Assembly: GCA_037974965.1 (NCBI GenBank)
Contig: JBBPFI010000009.1
Location: 496,001-560,000, forward strand
Source: Dacryopinax spathularia
Taxonomy: Eukaryota; Basidiomycota; Dacrymycetes; Dacrymycetales; Dacrymycetaceae
Direction of reading: 5' to 3'
Length of the DNA: 64,000 bases
This document shows positions 35,554 to 47,438 of this stretch, piece by piece. The translations under genes and the position numbers were made by a program. The notes beneath the pieces are model-generated. The model saw only the letters and a program-made list of their open reading frames with translations. It had not been told where the DNA came from and searched no databases. Each line of letters begins with the position of its first letter. Position 1 is the first letter of the stretch.

Positions 35554-37571
35554 ATGCACGAAATCATCTACATCCAATCTGGTACATATGCCAACCACAT
35601 AGGACAACATTTTTGGAATGTCCAAGAGAACTACTTCGATTGGGAAACAGAACCAGAGGATGCGACAGAACGAAAGCCACCAGAAGTCAATCACGACGTT
35701 TCGTTTCGTGAAGGATTAGCGCCGGATGTGAGTTGCCTGAATCGCAAGTACATCGGAGAGTGTGACCGAGCATAGGACATAAGGGCTCCCCGACATATCT
35801 GCCTCGGGTCTTGATCTTCGATACGAAAGGTGAGGACCAGGTGTACGAGGCCATGCAAAGCTACAAAGACTGAGCTGGTCAACAGATGCATTCGGCTCGG
35901 TGTCGAAGCACAGAACATTGTATGAAGAAGGCGGCACGTCAGGTGCCCAACCTGCAGCTCTGTGGTAAGGCATTGGGAATAATCTGAGGGAATGATACTG
36001 ATATGTCTTAGGAATGGACAAACGGCGTCCTACAAACAGCCGCCACGTCCAAGGCCGGAATACCAGCAGGATCTTGACCAAGAGGCCTCAGCACCACCAC
36101 CAAAAGCCGGGTCTTCTCAGCCTATGATACCGAGGAAAACATACAACCCGTCCACCTGGGCAGACTATACTCGTGTATACTATCATCCCCGCTCCATATG
36201 GCCGGTCTCGTACAATCTGACCGGAGGAGGAGAACGGTGGGAGGAAGGAGAAGAGGTTTGGCAGACATTGCGGAAGGTGCGTCCTTTCGGTCTGCCCACG
36301 CCGAACCGAGCTCATATTCAATCTAGGAAGAGGATATCTGGGAGCAGGATTTCCGGCTGTTTGCGGAGGAGTGCGACTTATTACAGGGACTGCAGTTGAT
36401 GTCGTCAGCGTACGACGCCTTTGCTTCTCTGTCCGTCTCGCTCCTGCAGACATTCCGAGACGACTATCCCAAGCTTCCTGCACTAGCCTTTGTGGCATTG
36501 TCTGGATACAGCGATCGTTTCAATCCGTATGACGTGCGTAGTCGTCGTGGCTGGATCCTTCACAGTCTAACGCATTCCAGCTTGCTGAGCGCCGGCGCCT
36601 TTCATGTGAGAGCAAAATGCTATCTATGCTGGCTGAAGCCGAGGCCACCGTGGTGCCATTGCAGAGTCCCTCGTCCTGGCGGAAAGGGAAGTGGGCGAGC
36701 GGGCTGGCCGCCACCATGGACGTAAGCCCGCCTTTTCTTGCGCGGGACGATGTCACTGATACCTTCTAAGTTTACGTCGCCTTATCATACATCCGCATTG
36801 CTTTCCGCACATATAGAATCAGCTACCCTTCCCCTTCGGTATGTCGTCTCGTCTGCTCGACCGGTGGGACCATTCTGACAGGCTTCCAGCCTTAATACCA
36901 ATTATACATCGCTCGACTCGCTGACCTCATTGCTGAACTATCACACCGATACCCCGTTCTCGCACCTGTCAGGCGTGCTTCCGCTCTATGATGCTCGGGT
37001 GACCGACAGGCTACTTGATTTCTCATCGCACGCCGAGCCTACATCGCTTGTATGTCAAATGGAGACCCGTTGTACATTTACTGAGACCATCTTTTCTAGA
37101 ATCCACTCACATTTTCCGCTTGCGCTGCCTATCGCGGTAGCCTGTTGCGCGCAGAGCGCGACAGTCTGACGGAGAGCCTTGAGCAGGCATTGGGAATCCG
37201 GGAGCCGCTCCTCCAAGCGTGAGCGAACCTGCTTCATTTCGAACCATAGCCATCTGAATCGGCCTTCCAGATCTTACAACACTCTTCAATATCCTATTCT
37301 AACATCATACCCACCTATTCTCGCGAAGCACGCGGACCACATACCAGTTTTCTCAATGCTGCATACCTCTCCCAAGACCACATCACTTCTGGATTACTAC
37401 GCTGCCTCATTGCAGACCATGGTCAACGAGGGGCAGCTTGCAGGCTTAGGCGAGGGACTAGATCGGGAAGATGTTCGGGCTCTGCAGAGTGCTGTGGTAA
37501 ATTTAAAGGAAGGTTACATGAGGAGCGATGGGTTGGACTTGTCCGACGTAGACTCTGGCGATGACATATAA
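35554..37571 (+). CDS. DML1: Misato/DML1 tubulin-like mitochondrial inheritance protein
   Basis: Ten exons, 522 aa as modelled. The start MHEIIYIQ matches the family's MREII start; the frame is open a further 13 codons upstream. Markers: HFWNVQENYF, HDVSFREG, TYLPRVLIFD, WADYTRVYYHPRS, EECDLLQGLQ and DDYPK. Family role: a cytosolic/mitochondrial tubulin- and FtsZ-related protein needed for mitochondrial DNA inheritance and morphology. Oddity: at the first intron, the canonical sites GTGAGT (35728) and CATAG (35775) leave the next exon one base out of phase with the required frame. All nine other junction phases agree. A non-canonical acceptor, an assembly error or a real frameshift would explain this. 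It converges with RPC2, the stops lying 111 bp apart. Confidence 0.85.
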
Positions 37572-37682
37572 TTCAACAGATTTGGTTCTCCATGCTCCCC
37601 ACTATCCGGTATACAGAAGAGGAAATGCGGGTATCGTTAGAAGTACATGTGTGGTTGGCAGAGCTTCTGGTCAGGAATGCAT

Positions 37683-40600
37683 TTAGGCATCATCTAGAAT
37701 TAGTCGAGGAACCACGTTCATTGCCATCAACTACAGCAAGTATATCAGCAACCAGGCTCTTACACGCACATCGCAAACTCACCTCTTGGAAGAGGAGCTT
37801 GGCAGCATACGGAATAGTAAGCTTCGCGACTCTCTTGGAGCTCTTGCACATGGGACACCAGCCGTTGTAGCCCAACAACCCGCATTCCTGACAAGCATTG
37901 ATCTCGAACGCGTCCGAGGAAATCATAAGCCGTTCGAGCAGAAGCTGCGTAGCTCCGTAACCGATGAGACAGTCGCGCTCCATCTCTCCGAGTCGGAGAC
38001 CACCATCGCGAGAGCGACCTTCTGTAGGCTGCCGAGTGAGAACTGCGCGCGGTCCTCGAGCGCGAGCATGCATCTTATCCATAACCATGTGCTCTAAGCC
38101 ATTCGTCAGAAGGACAGACTAGGATGATCTGGATGAGGTTACGCACTGAGCTTCTGGTAGTATATGGGCCCGAAATAGACGTATGCTTCCATTGGTTCTC
38201 CGGTCAAGCCGCTCGTGAGATAGTCCTTTCCAGCGTAGTTGAATCCCTTCTCGATGAGGATCTTTGACATATCTTCTACCTTTGAGCCGCCAAAAGCGGT
38301 ACCATACTGGAGTGAACCGTCCATGACGCCGGCCTACACATGCGGTCAGCTGAGGCTCTCATAACGCGTAACCGCGAACGGGGACCCACCTTCCCGGCTA
38401 ACAGCTCGATCATCTTGCCGACCGTCATTCGACTTGGCATACCATGAGGGTTGAAGATGACTGGACCAACAATGAGATGATGTCCCATTATGCTAAAGGA
38501 CCGACTTACCATCGGGCTTGATACCCTGATCGTTGAATGGCATGTCTTCTTCGTTGATGATCAGACCGCACACACCCTTCTGTCCGTGTCGACTAGAGAA
38601 CTTATCGCCAAGTTCAGGTCTACGTGTCTGGCGGATGAGCACCTTAACCAAGGTCTGGTCGTTTTCTGTCTCCGTGAGCATGACCTTGTCGACTATGCCG
38701 CCAACAGGGCTCTTGTAGGTCATCGGCGCATTCTTGTACTGGACAATGGAGGCGCTATTCGGGTCCGAGATATTGGCGTTGAAGCTGTTGTCGTTTGCAT
38801 TCGCCGGAGACTGCTTATTGATATAAACGTCTCCAGGTCGAAGCTGCTCTCCGACACCAGCGATTCCGTCTGCCTGCAGAGCGCTGTACTTGTCAGGGGG
38901 CTTGCCGGTCACTTCATCAATCGGAGCATCTGCAAGACGATCGAATCTACGACGGCCGTAAGCAGCAGGCCTTGGGGAGCAAGAAAGAGCACCCACGTTC
39001 CGTTAGGATACTTGCGGATCAATGTTACGTTCTTCCTGTAGACTTGACAACGTCCGTAGCCGCGATCCAGACTCGCCTGAAATTTGGATCAGTATCTACT
39101 ACACCATGCAGGAAAGAGAAACAAACCCTGTTGATCATGGACGCGTCTTCGATATCGTAACCGGAATAACTCATTACCGCTACGGTCGCGTTCTGTCCGG
39201 CCGGGAGCTTATCGTAATTGATCAGCTCGATAGTGCGGGTCTTGACCATCGGCTGCTGGGGGTATACAAGAACATAAAGCAGCGTGTCTATCCTCCGGAA
39301 CTGGTTGTAGCCAATAGCTCCAATCGCTTGCTTGCCCATGGCGCATTGATAGGTATTCCGTGGAGACTGATTATGATGTGGATAAGGGATAAGCCCAGCC
39401 ACGGCGCCGAGGATGGTGAACGGCTCGATTTCGAGATGAGTGGTGGCGGGGACGATCTCTCGTTCGTAGAGCGCGATATACGAGTCGTTCTCTTCGTTCA
39501 CGTCGAGATATTCTACCAGACCCTTGCGCAGGAAATCATCGAATGTTACCGAGCCTTTCTTGAGCAGCTGGATACACAGTTAGGAAGAAAGTCTGATGTA
39601 TAAATCCAACAAGGCATACCCTGATATGCTCCTCGGTCACCCGCGGTCGGCCATTCTCAACGATGATCATGGGCCTGCAGATCCGACCTCCATCGGCAGC
39701 AATATGCACCGTCTTATGGTGATGATTTATGTACACGCTGACAAATTCGGAGATACGCCCTGCTCGGCGCAGCTTGCGGAAAGCAGCGACGAAGCGGCCC
39801 GGCTGGCGAGTAAGACCCACGATAGAGCCGTTTACGTTGACCATAAACGATTCCGGGTGATGAATTTCCGGCCCGGTGGCAAGGTTGATATCTGCCAGCC
39901 AGATCAGCATGCGTCAGGAGCAAAGGACCAACAACGTACTTTCTACACCAAGCATGAACGCGACCCGCACGATCGGCTCCTCCTCAACGTCCGTAGTGAT
40001 GTGCGTCATGAGTGCGAGATTCTTGACCAGTCCACACGCTTCACCTTCCGGCGTGTCACTAGGACAAAGCATACCCCACTGACTCGGCTGAAGCGCCCGC
40101 GGCCCTGAGACCTTTCGCGTCTTCTCAAACTGACTGGTGATGCGGGTCATCATCCCCAGGGCACTGATGAAGCTCAGTCGGGACAGGACGTGCGTCACGC
40201 CCGCGCGGTCCATCTTGAACCGCTTCAGGCTCCAATTCCCGGTCGAGATGGCACGAATGAAACCTTGGGTGATCCCTTCCGATTGAGCGTGGAAGGTGAG
40301 CGCTTTGAGCACATCGTATTCTTCGGTACGAGCGGGCTTTTTGAGCACTTTGTCAATGTTCATCTTCAGGTCTTGATTGAACTTCTTAAACAGATCTTCG
40401 AACAGGAGCGCAAGGAGCTGTCCAGCCCTGCAAAGCGCGTGAGTCCAAGCTCAGGGTAACGAAGAGAGGTACAACGTACAGCTCAAGCCGCTTGTTTCCG
40501 ACATAATCCCTGTCATCTACCAGCTTCTCATCCTTCATCGCCATGAGCACCCGGCGGACCATGACAGCAACGTAGACCGCCTTAGGCCTAAAGTCAAGTC

Positions 40601-42009
40601 CTTCCATGGGTACGTGCGCAAGGACGATCGTTGCGAGAGCTTCCATGGCCTCCTCCCATGCTGGCCGCCTAGGACCCTGCATGCCCCCGCCCGGTGCACC
40701 GAACGGCCTAGGCCGGTTGACCTTGACCCTGGCACCCATATACTCAAGTGCTTGGCGCTGGGTGAAGACCCCTAAGCGAGCCGCATCTTCGAGGTTGGCA
40801 GCGAAGGACTCGCGATAGTGCTCGTCGTAGCCGCACACGAGCTGCAGGATTTCCTTGTCCGATTGTACGCCTAGGGCCTTGAGCACGATGCAAATTGGCA
40901 CGTCTTCAGAGACCGAGTTGTGCTTGAGGTAGATCTTATTCTTCTTGGTTAGAACGTACGTCTTGGACTTGCGCTCATGAGTCGAGCTGCAAAAGTTAGA
41001 TATATGCGCGTCTCCTGTCACTGCCATGACTTACGAGGTAACACTGGCCATTACGATGCCCTTTCCGGGGTCCGTCTCGACGATGATCCTGTTCTTGCTG
41101 AGCTGTTCCTGGACGAGGATGACCTTCTCGGTGCCCTTGACGACGAAGTAACCTCCTGGGTCCAGCGGGCACTCCTGCATCCGCGCTAGTTCCGCCTCGT
41201 TCTTCCCGGTCAGGACGCATTTGTTGCTCCGGAGCATGATCGGCAACCGGCCAATCTCGATCCCGCGGCGGATGATCTTCTTCTGCCCGCGGATATACTC
41301 GACGTTGACGAGGATGCGGCCCGAGTAGGTCGTGTCACGCAGACGGCACTCGTGCGGCGTCACGCTGAACCGTTCCGGGCTCTCGGCTTGATCGGGATCA
41401 CCTCGTTCAGGCGGGCCGACGCTGATGTGCGTATACTTGATGTAGAAGCGAGGGTCAACATCGGATGTTACGAGGTTGTTGGCCCTCAGGATCTGCTGCA
41501 AGTCCACGTCCACAAAGTAGTTGAACGAGTCGACATGCTGCTTCACCAACCCCTTGACTTTGAGAAACGCAGGAAGCAGCAGCCATTTGTCCTGCACAAC
41601 AAGGTCAGCTCTACCAGCCAGGTGCTGAATTGCATACGGGACGCACCTCAACCGCCTTGATCGGATCCCCTAGATTCTTCCCTGCCCACTTCGAGCTTTC
41701 TAGCCCCAGTGCCTCCCATGCTGCTCGATCCGCCTCCCGCTCCTCTCGCTCTCTCTTGAGGGCCTCCATCTCCCTCCTCTCCCGTGCGCTGAGTAGGATA
41801 TCGTCGTCATCCTTCAGAATGGGCGAAACGGGTCGAAACTTGACTTCGTGCGATGGACGGCGAGGAGCCGGATGTTGGCTTGATGAGCCTGGTACGCCAG
41901 GCGGTGGTCGAGGTTGTGAGGTACTAGACGATGCACCAGACGGTCCTCCCGGGCCAGGCTTTGCGGCTGGACGGCCACCGCGACGTGCGACTTCTTTCGT
42001 TCGCGGCAT
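37683..42009 (-). CDS. rpc2: RNA polymerase III second-largest subunit RPC2
   Basis: Twelve exons, 1253 aa. The body follows human POLR3B and yeast Ret1 rather than RPB2: [28 protein letters not shown]-like [29 protein letters not shown]-type lobe, [20 protein letters not shown], the active-site region [12 protein letters not shown], and the C-terminal zinc site [16 protein letters not shown]. Role: with RPC1 it forms the catalytic cleft of Pol III, making tRNA, 5S rRNA and other small RNAs in the nucleus. The first exon encodes about 100 extra residues rich in Pro/Ser/Arg and then Arg/Glu, a longer N-terminus than animal or yeast proteins. The start MPRTKEV was chosen over a methionine 36 codons upstream, which adds an unlike cysteine-rich stretch. 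It shares a promoter with UBC7. Confidence 0.95.
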
Positions 42010-42523
42010 CGTGGTTGGCCAAGCTTCCAAGCCTAGATTTGACCGATAACCAGCACGATTCCTTGGCCAACAGCGATCGGAGCAAATGGAACAGCCCAGA
42101 AAGCTGATCGCAGCCAAGTCAAGTCTTTCCAGCCCAGCACAAGTTTGAGCGTAACTGTGACTAGGGCTAAATTCGCTAAAGGACCAACCGTAAGCGCCTG
42201 CTTGGCTAGGGTTTTCGCTCTAGGCTGTCTTCTTCGGCTAAGCTGTTCGCCTGAGGCATAATCTGCTCCCGTTTGGGTACGTAAATCGGACTTAGCGGCT
42301 CATTAAGGGGCTTACATTACCGCTACTTAATCGCGGCCCTCCACGCGACTCGACTCGGCCGCATAGACGCAACAGCGCGCCATCGCTTGTCGGTAGGCGC
42401 ACATCCCCTCCTCCCTCTTTCACGCACCACCACCACCACTGCCTGCTCATCGTCCTCCGTCTCAACGCACTTCCTTTTGATAGTCTTGCAGCTCAGTAAG
42501 CCAGCAGATCTCCACCATCAAGC
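42010..42523. promoter_or_regulatory. Bidirectional promoter of RPC2 and UBC7
   Basis: 514 bp between two outward start codons. No TATA box stands out, in line with housekeeping genes. Part of it reads as an upstream extension of the RPC2 frame, which was not accepted as coding. Confidence 0.5.
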
Positions 42524-43276
42524 ATGTCTACAAAGGGGTCCAACTCTGGCACCTCGACGCCCGTAACGGGCCCGCACCTCCTGCTCAAGCGCCAGCTCGC
42601 AGAGCTCCGCAAGCACCCGGTGGACGGGTTCTCCGCAGGACTGGTGGACGACTCCAACCTGCTCGAATGGGAGATCCTCATCATTGGTCCTCCTGACACG
42701 CTCTAGTGAGTACACTCCCCTTCCCGTCTGCGGCGATAAGCCCCTGGGCGCCATCGCCTATCCCAGGTTGCTGACCGATGCGGTGCCTCTTTAGTGAAGG
42801 CGGCTTCCTCAAGGCTCGCTTGAAGTTCCCGCCCGAGTATCCTCTCCTTCCGCCTAAGATGACATTCATCACGCCGATGTGGCATCCGAACAGTACGTGC
42901 TTCCAATACTCTGCGCCCGACTTGTCTGACTTACGTATGTGTATGCAGTCTACCCGAATGGTGATGTCTGCATCTCCATTCTCCATCCGCCGGGGAACGA
43001 CGAGTACGGGTACGAGGACGCAGGCGAGCGCTGGCTTCCCGTGCACACCATCGAGACTATCGTACGTCCCCTGTGCTTTCCTTCACAAAAAGCCGATGTC
43101 TGACACGCCTACCATTATAGCTTCTCAGCGTTATCTCCCTCCTATCGTCCGATACACCCAACACCGACTCGCCAGCGAACATCGATGCGGCTAAGCAGGT
43201 GCGCGAGGACATACAGGGGTACCGGAAGAAAGTTCGGCGGTTGGTGCGCAAGAGCGCGGAGGAGGCATTCGATTGA
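42524..43276 (+). CDS. UBC7: Ubiquitin-conjugating enzyme E2, UBC7/UBE2G2 type
   Basis: Exons 42524-42705, 42795-42892, 42949-43061 and 43121-43276 give 182 aa. The E2 fold is seen in [11 protein letters not shown] (HPN motif at 91-93) and [11 protein letters not shown], with catalytic Cys C101. The acidic insertion after the active site ([12 protein letters not shown]) is the hallmark of the UBE2G/Cdc34 class and separates it from other E2s. Family role: works with Hrd1 and Doa10 ligases and the Cue1 activator in ER-associated degradation. The C-terminus [16 protein letters not shown] matches fungal Ubc7. Phases agree. Confidence 0.95.
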
Positions 43277-43981
43277 TCCGATTCGACGAATGAGGGCTGT
43301 CGTCTGTCCTATGGAGACAGAGCGATCATCTAGCCCGAAGTTTCCGAGAGGAGTGTGGTGGAAGTCATGACTGTTGCAGCTCGAGCCAGCACTCGAGGCG
43401 AAGAAGCTTGATCCAACGATCCGAATCGACTCGAAAGACCCTAACCCTCTCGCCTCCTTCTCCTTCAAGGACCTTCTCGCTCAACACATCCCTCTCCTTG
43501 CCTTACCTCTGCTCTCCTCTGTAGCACAACTCTGTACCTGCACGCACCCTGGAACCGCGCAAGTCGCACCGCACTCCTTTTCGTTTCTCTCAATTCCGTC
43601 GTCATCCTTCCCACATGATGACGTCGCTGTTCTACCATCCCACTGTTGTTCTACCACACTTAGTCTTTCTTTCTCCCTTACACGGAATGGAAATGAGGAT
43701 ATAACACTAGTTAAGAAGCTTGGGATGGTCTTGGCTTGGGCCAGGTTGTTTGTACAGTATAAGAGGACGATGTGCGCTTCCAGACGGACGTCCATGCAAG
43801 GAAGTATTGAGTCAGAATCCTTCCTTCTGCGAATGATACGACATCATCACTGATCCATTGCAGATGACTGTCTCGGGGACTTACCGCGTGCCGCAAGGAG
43901 GAGACTTTTGATTCCAGAGTTTGGTCCGACGGACGTTCCAGGTATTCGACTTGTGCACTCCGGCCATGACTGAGGACGAAA
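43277..43981. other. Intergenic before the kinase array
   Basis: 0.7 kb between UBC7 and the first FunK1 unit. Frames are short or overlap the next gene antisense; nothing recognised. No trace of the missing N-lobe of unit 1 was seen here. Confidence 0.45.
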
Positions 43982-44921
43982 ATGCTCAGCCTGGGTATGT
44001 CACGCCAGCTCCCGCCTGAGAACCTACACCATCGTCTCCATTCTCGTACGGTGATGGCCCAGGTCGGAATCACATTACATGAAGTGGGCCATCTGGAGCG
44101 CGCATTCTTAGCCTTGCGCGACGTCGTACACGGTGATTAGCGGCTTGCCTGCACTTCGTTTGCGTATTGCTGACGAGAGGACTCAGCATGTAGGCTAATG
44201 GCTCTATCTGGGTGGAATCATTGTGATGTGTCCCCTGCAAACATTATCGTAGACACGGTGACGAATCGTGGCCATCTGGGTGACTTGGAATTGGCCAAGA
44301 AGCACGAGGAGCACATTGTTTGGAAGGTGAGAGTTGGCCGATATATTGGCGGCGACAGTCTGACTTGACCATCAGGGAACGCCTGATTTCACGGCGGTGG
44401 AGATAGCCATGCAACAATACAGCTTCATGCCCGTTTACCGATCTTCGAGCCAGCTATTTCGAGATCTTCCCCCAATGCGACATAACCCCGGTCACGATCT
44501 GGAATCCATATACTGGATCACACTTTACCTCCTTTACAGCATGCTGGTATACGAAGAAGATGATCCTGCGATCGATAACAAGGAAAGGCAAGCGGAGATC
44601 GCACGAGCTCGTGCGGAACAGCGCAAAAAATTCTTCAGATGGAGGTCGCGGAACTGCAATTTTGTGTGCGCGAACGTCATTATCAGGAAGGTCATGCGGG
44701 ACGTGGTTGGTGGAACGAAATTCCTGCAGGCTGTAGATTGTCTGCACGGGATGGAAAGAGGACTGAAGAAAGCTTACACCGACTATGAAGCACTGTTCCA
44801 CGGCCCGGACCACATTCCCCCAATTGATGCCTTTTTGGGACTACACGGACTCTTTGAGGACGAGTTGTCCGCTCTCAACAATATGTACAAGGGCAAGACA
44901 TGCATATCAATTGATAATTAG
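43982..44921 (+). CDS. FunK1-type kinase, N-truncated (unit 1 of array)
   Basis: Exons 43982-44132, 44187-44326 and 44376-44921 give 278 aa. It starts just before the HEV/DVVHG helix that ends the N-lobe region in the full-length unit 6, so the glycine loop and the lysine strand are missing. The C-lobe is present: catalytic loop NHCDVSPANIIV (Cys 63 replaces the HRD Arg, Asp 64 kept), DFG-like GDLELAK, GTPDFTA activation segment, and RHNPGHDLESIYW. Without an ATP-binding lobe it is unlikely to be an active kinase. It lacks the basic C-terminal tail of its sisters. It may be expressed as a pseudokinase fragment or be a decaying copy. Confidence 0.7.
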
Positions 44922-45623
44922 CATGTTTGGATTTCGCGAGACCACGAGCTGTCCGACTCTTCAGCGTCTAACGTCGATCCCAAAGTGTGGCAAAGCCAGT
45001 CACCAGTGAGATTTGATAACAATCCGGACCGTTCGTTTCAGTTATCATACCACTTAGGCGGTTGTACTGACTTGACCGAGATCCGACAGCTCCGCTGCAC
45101 GACTCCTACCACCTCCCTTCCGTATTCTTGTAACATGCGTACGTTGCAGCAGAACGCCGTACGTATCTGCATCGTATCGCTTGACGATGTGTGTAGGGGT
45201 GTCGGCACACGTGCTCGATCACATTCCGTCGCGGTTTATCCGAGACGCGTACCGAGTCAAGCACTGGGTTTCTGACGCGTCTTTCATGTCGCCTCTCAGT
45301 GTTATGGGCTCTTGCTATTCTTTGCCATCTCTCTCGCTGCTAGGCGGTCCTGCCCGACATTCTTGGTCATCTTTGCTTGCAAGAGACCTCTGGCAGAAAA
45401 GAACCCGCATCTTCGCTTGCTAACCCGCGTCTTCGCTTGCTGGGCCGCACCGGGGACGGCTGTTTTGTCTATCTGGCACATCCAGACAATGACCATCAAT
45501 GGCAACTAGAGTATCGCGGTCGATTACTAGCATTACAAGGAGGAAAACAGAGCGGGATTGAGGAGATCGACGAGACGGCGAAAAGTTCATTCTACGCCTG
45601 AGTTGGCGATACACGGACACGGA
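44922..45623. other. Spacer between FunK1 units 1 and 2
   Basis: 0.7 kb. An imperfect 20-bp tandem repeat sits at 45403-45441. The last 65 bp stay open in the frame of unit 2 and align with the PE-x-x-IY stretch of units 3 and 6, so they are a leftover of the N-lobe. Confidence 0.45.
45403..45441. repeat. Two-copy 20-bp tandem repeat
   Basis: ACCCGCATCTTCGCTTGCT is followed one base later by the same word with one change (A to G). No function is evident. Confidence 0.6.
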
Positions 45624-46864
45624 ATGATGGCGACCGCCAAAGCTATCAAGGAGGCTGAAGCGAACGGCGAAAACGTACCTCGGGGTCTGGGCCTGGAAGA
45701 TCGTGCACCAGACTATCACTCCGCCCGGACTGGGGACAGCAAGGACGTCGCACCGGACAGCAGCTTCGCCTTGGCGGCTGTCTCCGTAACTTCGTCAACA
45801 TTGGAACTATCGAAGGCCGGATCGACATACGATCTCTCTGTCGGTCGTCCTCAGTCACACGTTTCGGCATTCCAGGCTCGACTTCATCAACGATCCGTCA
45901 TGCCGAACGTGGGTTTCCCATTGCATGAAGTCGAGAATCTGTCTGTCGCTTTCTCCGCGTTAGCCGACGCGGTGCACGGTTAGTAATGATCTGTCAACTC
46001 TTTACACTCTCGGGCTGATATCTCCCCATAAGCCTGCAGGCTCTTATGCCTCGCAGGTTACAACCATCGCGACTTGTCAACCGGCAACATCATAGTCGAA
46101 ATTCAGAAGCAGCATGGGCGCCTAGGCGACCTGGAGTTTGCGAAACTGCATGGGATCTCCTCCGCTTCGGCGAGCCATGATGTCCGAGCAGTAAGCCCCA
46201 TGCACAAACATTCGTTCGTTCTCGCTGATGGGCTTCGCAGGGGACACCTCATTTCATGGCCACTGAAGTGTTAGATAGGGAATATGCTTTCGGCCCGAGC
46301 GGGCGAGGCTCTCATAGGTCGCTTCCATTCCGGCATAACGCCGGCCATGACCTTGAATCGATCCTCTGGATTGCCACTTTCATGCTCTACAATTCTCTGG
46401 TTTTCGAACCGGGAGATGAGCGTGGAGATCTTAAGCGACTCACCCGCGATCGGTTTTATGAACGGGCAATCGTCTTCAATTACGAAAGGCGAGAGCGCAT
46501 ATTTATCCGCAGGGGCCTCTCCGCAGTAATGGATCATCACGTAAAGAGCAATCGGGCTGTCGCCATTGCCATCGATCATGTGGAACGAATGGAGAAGGCC
46601 ATCAAGGCGAAGTACGATGAATTTGAGGCAAAGCTCAACAACGAAGATCGTGGAGAAAAGCGGAATCGAGAATTCTTCCCAGTACATGATGTATTCGAGC
46701 AAACTCTCCGGGAGATGAGCGATCTCTTCAAGGGCAAGGACTTCGTGTACATCGGAGCAGGTCGGGCGGAGGTTATAGCGCAGGAAGAGGACAATGTTGC
46801 GCCTGCCGCTAAAAGGCGAAAGCTCGGGAGCGGGCGCAAGAAGGAGACGGAGCGCAAACCTTGA
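45624..46864 (+). CDS. FunK1-type kinase, N-truncated (unit 2)
   Basis: Exons 45624-45978, 46033-46190 and 46241-46864 give 378 aa. It begins at the end of the N-lobe (MMATAKAIKEAEA matches the TAIADAIS helix of unit 6), so the conserved lysine strand is absent. The C-lobe is intact: NHRDLSTGNIIV with catalytic D132, the DFG-like GDLEFAK (D151), GTPHFMATEV and PFRHNAGHDLESILW. The C-terminus has PAAKRRKL followed by more basic residues, close to the c-Myc nuclear localisation signal. Exon borders and phases are the same as in units 1, 3, 4 and 6, which supports the model. Likely nuclear; catalytic activity is doubtful. Confidence 0.75.
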
Positions 46865-47438
46865 GGTTTCGTTAGCTGATTTTGTGTATCATCGCCGTTT
46901 TGATACCCCATGAGGCCGGCGCCGTACATCGTGTGTATATGTAATCAATGCACTGTAGGCTGCGCATATGCCCCGCTCGAAAGTCTGGGCGTAAGGCATC
47001 GAGTTAACGTGGGGAAGCATCGCAAGTACGAAGTAGAGTCTTTCTCGCTATTCCTAGCCGCCGTTCCCAAGATGTTCGGTCAAAAGAGTCACGGTGGGGC
47101 GATGCACTTGGATATGCGTGAAGTCTTGGTTACGAGGGGCGTGGCTTAGGCGTCTTGGATGCGTTCTCTGACGCGCTCTTCGTTGTCTTGGACGCCGCAG
47201 GACGCGTCGGACAGTGACAACTCTCAACCATACCCCAACTTTGTGTCCCCCATCTGATCTGTATCACTCCTCTGTGTGGCTTCTGATTGCGGGCAAAATA
47301 AACTGTATCGAATGCTCTGTAGGATGCGAGTCGCCCTGAGTCTACCGATCTGAAGCGGAACAAAGCCACGGGGGTGACAATCAAGGAGATCTGCAAGACA
47401 CACACCGCGCCCCAGAGTTCCGCATTTATGAAACCGTT
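46865..47438. other. Spacer between FunK1 units 2 and 3, with N-lobe remnant
   Basis: About 0.57 kb. The last 120 bp (from about 47320) are open in the frame of unit 3 and encode a stretch that aligns with unit 6, including PESTD and VTIKE, the counterpart of the VAIKD lysine strand. A TAG directly precedes it and could instead be an intron acceptor (CTCTGTAG). Upstream similarity fades. Confidence 0.5.

Noticed and set aside
37683-42009. RNA polymerase II subunit RPB2
   Set aside because: The [15 protein letters not shown] start, the NYF block and the [14 protein letters not shown] context follow POLR3B/Ret1 closely, so it is the Pol III subunit.
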